A stretch of 33,808 nt of DNA. It comes from an uncultured Lachnospiraceae bacterium (GTDB taxonomy: Bacteria > Bacillota > Clostridia > Lachnospirales > Lachnospiraceae). Location of the stretch: positions 1 to 33,808 of the forward strand of contig ONKG01000036.1 of NCBI GenBank assembly GCA_900318375.1, written 5' to 3'. Under the pieces are notes generated by a model, which searched no databases, was not told the DNA's origin, and was given only the letters and a program-made list of their open reading frames with translations. Below, one piece after another: positions 17,193-24,661 of this stretch. The first letter of the stretch is position 1, and each line of letters begins with the position of its first letter. The translations under genes were made by a program, and so were the position numbers.

Positions 17193-18313
17193 AGCAGAAT
17201 CAGGAATGTTCGGTCAGAGGCACTGCGGATCGGGTCAATGTCCAGCATATCCTTGATTTTGTTATATCGGTACATAATAGTATTCTTATGGATAAATAGG
17301 GCTTTTGCCGCTTCGGTCAGGTTAAAATTGGCGTCAATAAGAGCGGCGACTGTTTCGATGAGCTGTCTTCTTTCATCTCCCTGCAGCTGACTGCCATACT
17401 GGTAAAAGACACGATGAAGCTCCTCTTTGGGCAGGACTGAGTAAAAATATTCCGACGCGTTGTCGTAAAAAAACTTCACTCTGTCTTCACCAGTCAGATC
17501 TGTCAGATGCTTATATCTGGATTCCAGCCACTTGCAGTGGCGGTAAGAGTAAATATACTGGGAAAAGGCGCTCTGCGGAGTCCCGACAAAAAAGACTGCT
17601 TTCATTCCTCCCCGGTCCATGCGGCGGAGTGTTCCGTTCATATAGGAGAGAATCTCTCTCCGGAGGGAAAAGGCTCCCCCTTTCCTGTTCTCGCGCAGAG
17701 TGCGGAACAGCAGCACATGGGTATCGTCCAGGATCGTGCTCAGATCCTGGATCCAGTGACCGTCATTGGCGCGGATGGCTTCAAGAATTCTGTCTGCCGG
17801 TGTGTTGTCCAGAATTCTGCACAGGACCGGTACACGGATAATAGAGTCCTTATAGCCCAGCAGCTGAGCGGCCGTACGCAGTTCATTGGGATCGGCATTC
17901 TCGACACGGACCAGGAGCTGAAAGAAATTTTCCTTTCTTCCCTGGCGCAGGAGGAGGCTCTCCTGCTGTTTTTCATATTTGAGCATGGCTTCGATGGCAA
18001 GACGCGTAACCATGGCGACCTCCCGGATGTGAGCCGGATCACCGGTGACGCCCACGACACCTTCTTTTTTGCCGTTGACCATGATGGCCATGTTAATGCC
18101 GGGCAGAACGCCGGGGTACATCCTCTCGTCATCGATGGTGACAATCTCTTCTTTACCGCGGATGATCCTGTCCGCCGCTTCATGATAGGTCCCGACGCGT
18201 TTTGGATCACGGCTGGCAATGATCACACCGGATTCGTCCATAATATTGATATTGTATTCTGTATATTCAGTGATCTGGTCAATGAATTTCTGCGCCATTT
18301 CCTGTCTGATCAT
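17171..18313 (-). CDS. CdaR-family transcriptional regulator (sugar diacid recognition)
   Basis: Cytoplasmic DNA-binding regulator of 380 aa. The N-terminal ~135 residues form a diacid-recognition domain (IMDESGVIIASRDPKRVGTYHE-like segment near 24-45, then GVVGVTGDP near 83-91). The middle is a GGDEF-like/PucR linker region, and the C-terminal ~60 residues are a PucR/CdaR helix-turn-helix (FNLTEAAKALFIHKNTIMYR, about 332-351, followed by KIKDMLDID). CdaR proteins activate sugar-acid uptake and catabolic genes in response to glycerate or glucarate; the adjacent gntP is the obvious target. GGAGG lies 7 nt before the ATG at 18313. Confidence 0.9.
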   Translation of the reverse strand: MIRQEMAQKFIDQITEYTEYNINIMDESGVIIASRDPKRVGTYHEAADRIIRGKEEIVTIDDERMYPGVLPGINMAIMVNGKKEGVVGVTGDPAHIREVAMVTRLAIEAMLKYEKQQESLLLRQGRKENFFQLLVRVENADPNELRTAAQLLGYKDSIIRVPVLCRILDNTPADRILEAIRANDGHWIQDLSTILDDTHVLLFRTLRENRKGGAFSLRREILSYMNGTLRRMDRGGMKAVFFVGTPQSAFSQYIYSYRHCKWLESRYKHLTDLTGEDRVKFFYDNASEYFYSVLPKEELHRVFYQYGSQLQGDERRQLIETVAALIDANFNLTEAAKALFIHKNTIMYRYNKIKDMLDIDPIRSASDRTFLILLYHSLKE

Positions 18314-18361
18314 GTTCGCACCTCCGCCTTATAAAGACGCTGTTCATTCTTCCACCGCTTT

Positions 18362-18496
18362 TCGCTCCCGGGAGCAGCAGCGCGGGGAGAAATCCCGAAA
18401 CGGGTTTCTCCGATGTGATCACAGGATGTTTGCAGCGTCCCGGGGCACAAAGATCCGGAGTGAAAAATATCGTATCGACGATATTTTCACTCTTCG
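18362..18496. repeat. Right copy of the diverged repeat flanking cdaR
   Basis: TTTCTCCGATGTGATCACAG, GGATGTTTGCAGC and a TATCGACGATATTTTCACTC segment match the left copy at 17015-17192 in order and orientation. The end of this copy forms a good hairpin (GTGAAAAATATCGT with ACGATATTTTCAC, about 18461-18491). It lies in the 5' leader of the cdaR-like gene. Confidence 0.65.
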
Positions 18497-18571
18497 CCGC
18501 GCAATCCTCGCGGACGAGTCCTGATGGAACAAACAGCCTGTGCATAAATATCCTGTATATAACTTTATCAT

Positions 18572-18755
18572 TTCCGCAGCCTTTTTGCGACTGCCGCTCT
18601 CGGATCTGCTCCTTTCCTTTTTTTCCGCAGCCTTTTTGCGGCTGCCGCCTTCGGATCCGTTCCTTTCCTTCCTTATTTTCGCAGCCTTTTTGCGGCTGCC
18701 GCTCTCGGATCCGTTCCTTTCTTTCCGTATCTCCGCAGCCTTTTCCGCAGCAATC
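18572..18755. repeat. 51/54-bp tandem repeat
   Basis: CGCAGCCTTTTTGCGGCTGC modules begin at 18575, 18626, 18680 and 18734 (spacing 51, 54, 54; the last is partial). Each holds a small GCAGCC...GGCTGC palindrome and a CTCTCGGATCCGTTCC segment. Spacing is a multiple of three, so long frames cross it on both strands, but none has an RBS or recognisable product. It is part of the 800-bp gap 18314-19112. Confidence 0.85.
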
Positions 18756-18812
18756 ATAACAATACATGTCCTCATGAAGGGCATATACAGGTGACATTGA
18801 TGACGATTGCTG

Positions 18813-18894
18813 CAGATTGTGTGCAGTATAGTTTCAGATTGTGTGCAATTTAAATGTAGATAGGCTTTTAATCGTCGGGATTTTGCGGTATTAT
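18813..18894 (+). promoter_or_regulatory. Possible activator site and promoter of the flavodiiron gene
   Basis: CAGATTGTGTGCA occurs twice as an exact 13-bp direct repeat (18813-18825 and 18835-18847), 22 bp apart, about two helical turns. A TATTAT -10-like box follows at 18889-18894, with no good -35. Same-face repeats upstream of a weak promoter suit an activator, but this is inference. The leader would be about 210 nt; I see no known riboswitch in it. Confidence 0.4.
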
Positions 18895-19112
18895 ATGTAT
18901 TTGAGAAGGTATGCTCACTTCGTGGGGCTGCCTGTTGTCAGTGTAACAGCGGTGCTGTTTCAATACAGTCGATTTCTGTCGGGATTCGTTTTACAGATTT
19001 GATTTACAGACTTTACAGAGAAAAATGCCGATGGAGTCATTTCGAGTCAGCCGCGCATCCAATTTTTACAGAACCAACATAGTTTATTTTATGAAATGGA
19101 GAATTCCGTATT

Positions 19113-20273
19113 ATGAAGATCACAGATTCTATCAAGTATGTCGGTGTAAATGATCATCAGATTGATCTGTTCGAGGGTCAGTATGTTGTCCCCCTCGGCA
19201 TGGCTTACAATTCCTACGTCATCCTGGACGAGAAGATTGCCGTCATGGATACCGTGGATGCGAAGTTTACCGATGAGTGGCTCGGCAATTTGAAGGAAGT
19301 CTTCGGAGACAGAAAGCCGGATTATCTGATCGTGCAGCATATGGAGCCCGATCATTCCGCAAATATTATGAATTTCCTGGCTGTCTATCCCGACACCACC
19401 GTAGTCGGCAACGCAAAGACCTTCACCTTCATGGGCCAGTTCTTCGATCTGGATCCCGCCATGAAGAAGCTGGTCGTCAAGAATGGCGACAAGCTGGAGC
19501 TGGGCTCTCACGTACTCAATTTCGTTTTCGCGCCCATGGTCCACTGGCCGGAAGTCATGGTCACCTATGACAGCACGGACAAGGTCCTCTTCTCCGCAGA
19601 CGGCTTCGGCAAGTTCGGCGCCAATGATGTTGAGGATCCGGAAGGCTGGGCATGCGAGGCACGCCGCTACTATTTCGGCATCGTCGGCAAATACGGTATG
19701 CAGACCCAGAACCTGCTCAAGAAGGCATCAGGTCTCGACATCCAGATCATCTGCCCTCTTCACGGTCCCGTTCTGTCCGAAAACCTCGGCTACTACATCG
19801 ATCTGTATGACAAGTGGTCCGCATACACACCCGAGGAAAAGGGCGTGCTGATTGCCTACACTTCTGTCTACGGCCACACAAAGCAGGCCGTCATGGAGCT
19901 TGCCGAGCTTCTGAAGAAAGAAGGCTGCGAAAAGGTCGTCGTCACAGATCTGGCCCGCGACGATATGCCCGAGGCTGTCGAAGATGCTTTCCGCTATGAC
20001 CGTCTGGTCCTGGCTACCACCACTTATAACAACAGCATCTTCCCCTTCATGCACACTTTCATCGAGCATCTGACGGAGCGCTTCTATCAGAACCGCACCA
20101 TCGGCTTCATCGAGAACGGCACCTGGGCGCCCGTTGCCAAGAAGACTATGCACTCCATGCTGGAGGGCTGCAAGAATATCAAGTTCCTTGAGACCTCCGT
20201 TACGATCAAATCCTCTCTGAAGGATGACAGCAGAGCCGCTCTGGCCCAGATGGCCAAAGAGCTTTGCAGCTGA
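19113..20273 (+). CDS. fprA: Flavodiiron protein (FprA family)
   Basis: Soluble oxygen and/or NO reductase that protects anaerobes. Residues 1-240 form a metallo-beta-lactamase-like di-iron domain with all expected ligands: HMEPDH (His76, Glu78, Asp80, His81), MVHWPE (His144), SADGFG (Asp163) and CPLHGP (His217). Residues 245-386 are a flavodoxin-like FMN domain (IAYTSVYGHTKQA). The 386-aa length is typical of class A, with no fused rubredoxin or flavin reductase, so electrons must come from a separate rubredoxin not in this window. GGAGAA upstream, ATG at 19113. Monocistronic, with its own terminator. Confidence 0.96.
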   Translation: MKITDSIKYVGVNDHQIDLFEGQYVVPLGMAYNSYVILDEKIAVMDTVDAKFTDEWLGNLKEVFGDRKPDYLIVQHMEPDHSANIMNFLAVYPDTTVVGNAKTFTFMGQFFDLDPAMKKLVVKNGDKLELGSHVLNFVFAPMVHWPEVMVTYDSTDKVLFSADGFGKFGANDVEDPEGWACEARRYYFGIVGKYGMQTQNLLKKASGLDIQIICPLHGPVLSENLGYYIDLYDKWSAYTPEEKGVLIAYTSVYGHTKQAVMELAELLKKEGCEKVVVTDLARDDMPEAVEDAFRYDRLVLATTTYNNSIFPFMHTFIEHLTERFYQNRTIGFIENGTWAPVAKKTMHSMLEGCKNIKFLETSVTIKSSLKDDSRAALAQMAKELCS

Positions 20274-20330
20274 TCGTCGATAATGATTTAGACGCTGCAG
20301 TCTGTTCCGGATTTTGCCGGAAAGACCAGG

Positions 20331-20369
20331 CCGGGAGCAGACATTCAGGTCTGCCCCCGGTTTCTGTTT
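20331..20369 (+). terminator. Intrinsic terminator of the flavodiiron gene
   Basis: A GC-rich stem (CCGGGAGCAGAC with GTCTGCCCCCGG, 20331-20342 and 20349-20360) with a 6-nt loop is followed by TTTCTGTTT, 58 nt after the stop codon. Confidence 0.75.
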
Positions 20370-20438
20370 CCCGGAAAACCATGCACCTTGTTCTGCAGAC
20401 GACAAGAGTATTGAAGAGATTATAGAGGCGATAATATA

Positions 20439-22421
20439 ATGAATACCCCCTTTTCTATCGGAAGAACGACTATTTTGACCCGCCGCAGCGATCGTACGTC
20501 ATCGGCCTTCCGCAGGTTAACAGCTTTCCTATTGGTTTTTTTCCTCATTCTCGGAACGCTGTCCGCACCGGTCCAGGCTGCGATCACTGTGAAAGAACCG
20601 GACGCATCCCTTAAAAACAGGACTACCATGTATGTCTCGTCAACTCTTTCGGGACGGCATGGTCTTTGTGTTCTGCTGGAAAATGTGGACGGGGCAGGAA
20701 GAAAGCAGTTCGGCCTGATCGATACAGGCAATGCGAATACCTCCGCCATGAGAGCTTTCCTGGATAAACACGGGGTGAAAACTCTGGACTTTCTGATCAT
20801 GACGCATATGCACAATGATCACTACGGAAATACGGTCTGGGTCATCAACAACTATAATGTCAAAAAGCTGTACATCAAGCAGTTCGATTCGACCTGGTCG
20901 AATGGCAATCAGGCCGTGTATGAAAAGATCATCCGCGCGGCTGTCCTGAGTCCGAATGTAAAGCAGATCTATGGTGTAGGCTATGGTCTCTCCGTAAACA
21001 AAACCGCAAGTCCCAAGGCTTCAAAAAGCTTCGTGGATTTTTTGAAAGCCCATGGCAAAGATAAATACAAGTTCAAGGGCCTTTTTAACTCTTCCAACAC
21101 AGCGCTTTACCTGGGGGCGGCTTCATTGCGGATCTTCAACTGGGAAATCTGGGCCTCCGACGGTACAAGCACCTGGGTTCCCGGCAAAAATTTCCGCTGC
21201 AAGGTTCAGCAATTCGCGCCCGACCGCTCTGACAACCATTATTCTCTGGGTGTCCGTGTCACACGGGGCAGCGAGAAGATCTGGATCGGCGGAGATATGA
21301 CCAATCTCCGTCTGAAAAATATGCGGCACGCGCCCTACGAAGGAGATGAAGACAGGCTTGCCTCACAGATCGGCAAAGTCAATGTCGCAGTCCTTAACCA
21401 TCATGGAAGAGGCGGTTCAAACGCAGCCTCCTTCCTGAGGACACTCAAACCTTCTTACGTCGTTTATACCAGTACCAAAGCGGAGATTATGTCGGGCGGC
21501 AATTCATTTGCCCAGAGTACATTGAACTTTATCCGCAATACGCTCCGTTTGAAGAATGACCACATTTTGTGGGCATATGACTACTGGGGCAGTCATCTGG
21601 ATGATGTCGCGGTCACCCTGACCTCAAACGGCAAGACTTCTTCCTCAAAGAGCGGCAGTACGGCCAATACCGGCAGTTCAGCCAACAAGGCTCTTACGGC
21701 TTCGCTGCTTCCCGGAAACACCTATTCCAATTATGATGTGACCGGAGACGGCAAAAAAGACATTGTCACGATCTCCGCTCCCAAGTCGGGAAGTAATTTC
21801 AAGGGCCTTTCCATCAGCGTCAACAAGAAGGTCGTCTGGAGTACAAAAGTCTCATTCAAAGACAAAAAGCCGGTGACACTGGTCCGTCTTCCCGGCAGCA
21901 AGCCCTATGTATGCATCTCCATCCTGTCTCCTTCCGGAAATAAAGGAAAGGGAAAGGTTCTGGGTCTCTATCGATACGGCAAGATCGGATCCACCGGCAG
22001 CAAGTTCGGTCTCACAGAGTCCTACAATTATCTGACTCACATGCCGATCAGCAAGTACACCTATCGTACTTCTCCTTCGATTTCCTGTACTGCCAAGAGG
22101 ATCACAGTGGTTACATCCGGTTCGGATACGCTTTCCTCCAATGCCTTTGTCACTTTCGCTCTCGAGTTGAACAAGGGTACCTTAAAGCCCGTCGATACTG
22201 TCTACCCCTACACCACTGTCATGGGGAAGACCGGGACCATCAAGCTGAAGACGAAGACAAAGCTGTATGGCTGGCTCGATGCAGAAAAAAAGAGCACTAC
22301 TCTCGCCAAGGGCAAAAAAGTCACTGTTGTCGGAGTCCGCAAAAACAAAGCGGGCAAGACCCGTTACCGTATTATCGATTCCAAGAAGAAGGTGTGGTGG
22401 ATCGATGCCCCTTCTTCCTGA
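20439..22421 (+). CDS. Secreted metallo-beta-lactamase-fold protein with calcium-loop and SH3-like C-terminus
   Basis: Exported 660-aa protein. Residues 1-48 look like a long signal peptide: basic N-region, hydrophobic LTAFLLVFFLILGTL, then APVQAA. Residues 55-395 form an MBL fold of the ComEC/Rec2 C-terminal type: THMHNDHYGN (His123, His125, Asp127, His128), GGDM (Asp286) and NHHGRG (His321/322). A Ser/Thr-rich linker (400-420) follows, then DVTGDGKKDIV (433-443), an FG-GAP/EF-like calcium loop. The last ~65 residues resemble a bacterial SH3 domain, suggesting wall attachment. Related proteins are extracellular hydrolases of unsettled substrate (DNA or phosphoesters possible). SD GAGGCG. A 13-bp array begins at its stop codon. 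Confidence 0.75.
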   Translation: MNTPFSIGRTTILTRRSDRTSSAFRRLTAFLLVFFLILGTLSAPVQAAITVKEPDASLKNRTTMYVSSTLSGRHGLCVLLENVDGAGRKQFGLIDTGNANTSAMRAFLDKHGVKTLDFLIMTHMHNDHYGNTVWVINNYNVKKLYIKQFDSTWSNGNQAVYEKIIRAAVLSPNVKQIYGVGYGLSVNKTASPKASKSFVDFLKAHGKDKYKFKGLFNSSNTALYLGAASLRIFNWEIWASDGTSTWVPGKNFRCKVQQFAPDRSDNHYSLGVRVTRGSEKIWIGGDMTNLRLKNMRHAPYEGDEDRLASQIGKVNVAVLNHHGRGGSNAASFLRTLKPSYVVYTSTKAEIMSGGNSFAQSTLNFIRNTLRLKNDHILWAYDYWGSHLDDVAVTLTSNGKTSSSKSGSTANTGSSANKALTASLLPGNTYSNYDVTGDGKKDIVTISAPKSGSNFKGLSISVNKKVVWSTKVSFKDKKPVTLVRLPGSKPYVCISILSPSGNKGKGKVLGLYRYGKIGSTGSKFGLTESYNYLTHMPISKYTYRTSPSISCTAKRITVVTSGSDTLSSNAFVTFALELNKGTLKPVDTVYPYTTVMGKTGTIKLKTKTKLYGWLDAEKKSTTLAKGKKVTVVGVRKNKAGKTRYRIIDSKKKVWWIDAPSS

Positions 22422-22494
22422 TAAATTTTCCTGATATATTTTCCTGATATGTCTTCCTGATATATTTTCCTGATATGTCTTCCTGATATACGGT
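22415..22494. repeat. 13-bp tandem repeat, six units, starting at a stop codon
   Basis: CCTGAT recurs at 22417, 22430, 22443, 22456, 22469 and 22482, exactly 13 bp apart, in units TTCCTGATATATT or TTCCTGATATGTC. The first unit contains the TGA stop (22419-22421) of the secreted MBL gene, so the array seems to have grown from the gene end. Confidence 0.9.
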
Positions 22495-22546
22495 AAAAGG
22501 CACCGCACATACAGGAAAAGACACTGCATTTTTTATCATAAAGAAA

Positions 22547-22608
22547 CAATCTAAGATACAATCTAAGATACAATCTGCCCGGCCGGTTCCATTACATACC
22601 GGCCGGGC
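22547..22608. repeat. 12-bp repeat and perfect 11-bp hairpin
   Basis: ATCTAAGATACA-type units repeat two to three times (about 22548-22576). A perfect inverted repeat follows (GCCCGGCCGGT, 22577-22587, with 22598-22608; 10-nt loop). No T-tract follows, so it is only a weak terminator candidate for the MBL gene. Confidence 0.6.
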
Positions 22609-22690
22609 ACACTGCATATATGACACTTCCCTGTGCAAAGTGCTTTCGTGCTTCACATGGGTTCTATTCTGAGAAAGGAAAATAAATCAC

Positions 22691-22939
22691 ATGGTTTACA
22701 GAACAAAAGGCACTTGCTCCAGCAAAATCGAACTGCAGATTGATGAGGACCACATCATCCGCTGTGTCCGCTTCACAGGCGGCTGCAACGGCAACCTTCA
22801 GGGCATCAGCAAGCTTGTCACCGGCCGCAAAGCCGAGGAAGTCATCGAGGCTCTTGAGGGCACCAGATGCGGCTTCAAACAGACATCCTGTCCCGATCAG
22901 CTTGCTCAGGCTCTCAAGCAGGCTCTCGCCGCATCATAA
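22691..22939 (+). CDS. TSCPD-domain protein (TIGR03905-like)
   Basis: Small 82-aa protein made almost entirely of a TSCPD domain. It has four conserved cysteines (GTCSS, GGCNGN, TRCGF, TSCPDQLA), with the signature TSCPD near residues 65-69. The same domain is found at the end of some vitamin-B12-dependent ribonucleotide reductases; stand-alone versions are common in Clostridia and their function is not established. The cysteines could bind metal. AAAGGA lies about 10 nt upstream. It lies 210 bp ahead of murG on the same strand, possibly cotranscribed. Confidence 0.88.
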   Translation: MVYRTKGTCSSKIELQIDEDHIIRCVRFTGGCNGNLQGISKLVTGRKAEEVIEALEGTRCGFKQTSCPDQLAQALKQALAAS

Positions 22940-23150
22940 CAATCATTCAAGCTTTTAATTCAAACCTTTAGTTCACGCCTTTAAAGCCGGCCCGCAGGGT
23001 ACATACCCGCAGATGCAGCCCGGAGGATGCTGCCCTTATAAGAGCTTTGCACAAAGTTCTTCACAGCATAGACGCTGCGGCGCGCATCCGGCGCACAAGG
23101 CTCGCAGGCGAATCCTGAATTTAAGGCATTTATTTCATCAGAGGATAATT

Positions 23151-24245
23151 ATGGCAAATACCGGAAAGAAAAAAATCGTGCTCACCGGGGGCGGTACGGC
23201 AGGACATGTGACACCCAACATCGCCCTTCTTCCCGCGCTTCGCGAGGCGGGTTACGAAATTGCTTATGTAGGCTCGGAAGACGGGATTGAAAAAGAACTG
23301 ATGCGTGACTGCGGCATCCCTTATATCGGCGTACCCACGGGAAAACTCCGCCGTTATTTTGATTTGAAAAATTTCACAGACCCCTTCCGTGTGCTCAAAG
23401 GCTATGCCAGGGCAAGAAAATTTCTCAAGAGTTTTCATCCGGACGTGGTCTTTTCCAAAGGAGGGTTCGTCAGTGTTCCCGTTGTTCGTGCAGCTGCGAG
23501 CCTGAAGATCCCCTGTGTCATCCATGAGTCCGACATGACCCCCGGCCTGGCCAACAAACTCTGCTTCGGCGCAGCGGCAAAGGTGTGCTGCAATTTCCCG
23601 GAGACTGTTGCAAACCTTCCCAAAGGCAAGGCTGTCCTTACCGGAACTCCCATCCGCGCGGAGCTCTTTTCAGGAGACCGTGAAAAGGGCCTCACTCTCT
23701 GCGGATTTACTTCCTCTTCGGAAAAGCCCCTTCTCATGATCATGGGCGGCAGCCAGGGTGCTGCCTCTGTCAACGATGCCGTGCGCAGTCATCTGGAAGA
23801 ACTCCTGCAGGATTTCCGCATCGTTCACCTCTGCGGCAGCGGAAAATATGACAGCTCCAAGGACGGAATCGAGGGCTATAAGCAGTTTGAATACGTCAAG
23901 GATGAGCTCAGGCACCTGTTCGCTGCAGCAGACCTGATCATCTCCCGTGCAGGCGCCAACGCCATCTTCGAGATCCTGGCCCTGCGGAAGCCGAATCTTC
24001 TTATCCCCCTCTCTGTAGGAACAAGGGGCGACCAGATTCTCAATGCCCGCTCCTTCGAGGCACAGGGCTTCTCCAAGGTTCTTGTTGAAAGCGAAGAAGA
24101 AGGCATTCTGGACAAAAAACTTGTGTCTACCGTCCGCGATCTCTACCGCGAGCGCGGCAAATACACAGCTGCCATGACCGATGCAGGCCAGCAGGGAGCA
24201 ATCCCCAAGATCATGGAGCTTCTGAACACACTCGCCGGCAGATAA
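23151..24245 (+). CDS. murG: UDP-N-acetylglucosamine:undecaprenyl-PP-MurNAc-pentapeptide GlcNAc transferase
   Basis: Makes lipid II from lipid I at the inner face of the membrane. The 364-aa GT28 protein has VLTGGGTAGHVTPNIALLP at the N-terminus, FSKGGFVSVPVVRAA (about 103-117), HESDMTPGLANK, IMGGSQGAASVN, and the UDP-GlcNAc-binding SRAGANAIFEILALRKPNLL (about 265-284) with a nearby Gln-containing TRGDQILNA. I chose the ATG at 23151 (GAGGATAATT upstream) rather than the frame opening at 23013, whose extra residues have no family similarity. It is not in a division/cell-wall cluster here. Confidence 0.93.
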   Translation: MANTGKKKIVLTGGGTAGHVTPNIALLPALREAGYEIAYVGSEDGIEKELMRDCGIPYIGVPTGKLRRYFDLKNFTDPFRVLKGYARARKFLKSFHPDVVFSKGGFVSVPVVRAAASLKIPCVIHESDMTPGLANKLCFGAAAKVCCNFPETVANLPKGKAVLTGTPIRAELFSGDREKGLTLCGFTSSSEKPLLMIMGGSQGAASVNDAVRSHLEELLQDFRIVHLCGSGKYDSSKDGIEGYKQFEYVKDELRHLFAAADLIISRAGANAIFEILALRKPNLLIPLSVGTRGDQILNARSFEAQGFSKVLVESEEEGILDKKLVSTVRDLYRERGKYTAAMTDAGQQGAIPKIMELLNTLAGR

Positions 24246-24299
24246 AATATACAAGGGTACAGTAAAAACGACATACCGGAAGCAGTACAGATAAAAACC

Positions 24300-24470
24300 A
24301 TACTGCAAAACTATACTGTAAAAGAAATACAGCATAATAGTACAGCAAAGGTAATACAGCAAAATAGTACTGCATAATAGTACAGCATAGTAGTACTGCA
24401 TAAATAGTACAGCAAAAATAGTACAGCATAATAGTACTGCAAAAATAGTACTGCATAATAGTACAGCAAA
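24300..24470. repeat. AGTACTGCA/AGTACAGCA short repeat array
   Basis: About a dozen irregular 11-17 bp copies of AATAGTACTGCAT or AATAGTACAGCA alternate downstream of murG, with AGTACT palindromes inside. Together with the terminator and the 31-bp array it fills the 386-bp gap between convergent murG and ptsI. Confidence 0.8.
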
Positions 24471-24472
24471 AA

Positions 24473-24505
24473 GCCCGCCGCGAAAATTCGCGGCGGGCTC
24501 TGTTT
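24473..24505. terminator. Intrinsic terminator of murG, probably bidirectional
   Basis: A perfect 12-bp stem (GCCCGCCGCGAA, 24473-24484, with 24487-24498) is followed by TCTGTTTTT on the plus strand and preceded by an A-run that serves as a U-tract for minus-strand ptsI. Confidence 0.88.
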
Positions 24506-24537
24506 TTATAATCCTTTTGCGGGGCCGGGGCGTATGG

Positions 24538-24661
24538 ATCAGACCCTGTCAGGGCTTCGGATGAAGGAATCAGACTTTGTCAGGACTTCGCCTCAAGAAA
24601 GCAGATTCCGCCAGGGCTCCACTCGAAGGGATCAGACTTCGTCAGGGCTCCACTCTGTGGA
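24538..24661. repeat. 31-bp tandem repeat overlapping the 3' end of ptsI
   Basis: Four units start at 24538, 24569, 24600 and 24631, exactly 31 bp apart (ATCAGACTTCGTCAGGGCTCC-like). The fourth contains the ptsI stop codon and its last nine codons, so the array appears to be a degenerating duplication of the gene end. Read in frame, the third unit still spells EWSP like the true C-terminus. Confidence 0.88.

Noticed and set aside
18279-18797. Long Lys/Arg/Glu-rich minus-strand frames across the 51/54-bp array
   Set aside because: They exist because the repeat period is a multiple of three. No RBS, no family resemblance, and one overlaps the start of the cdaR-like gene.
20439-22421. Beta-lactamase antibiotic-resistance gene
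   Set aside because: The fold is MBL, but the sequence pattern is the ComEC/Rec2 type; no similarity to class B beta-lactamases beyond the HxHxDH motif.
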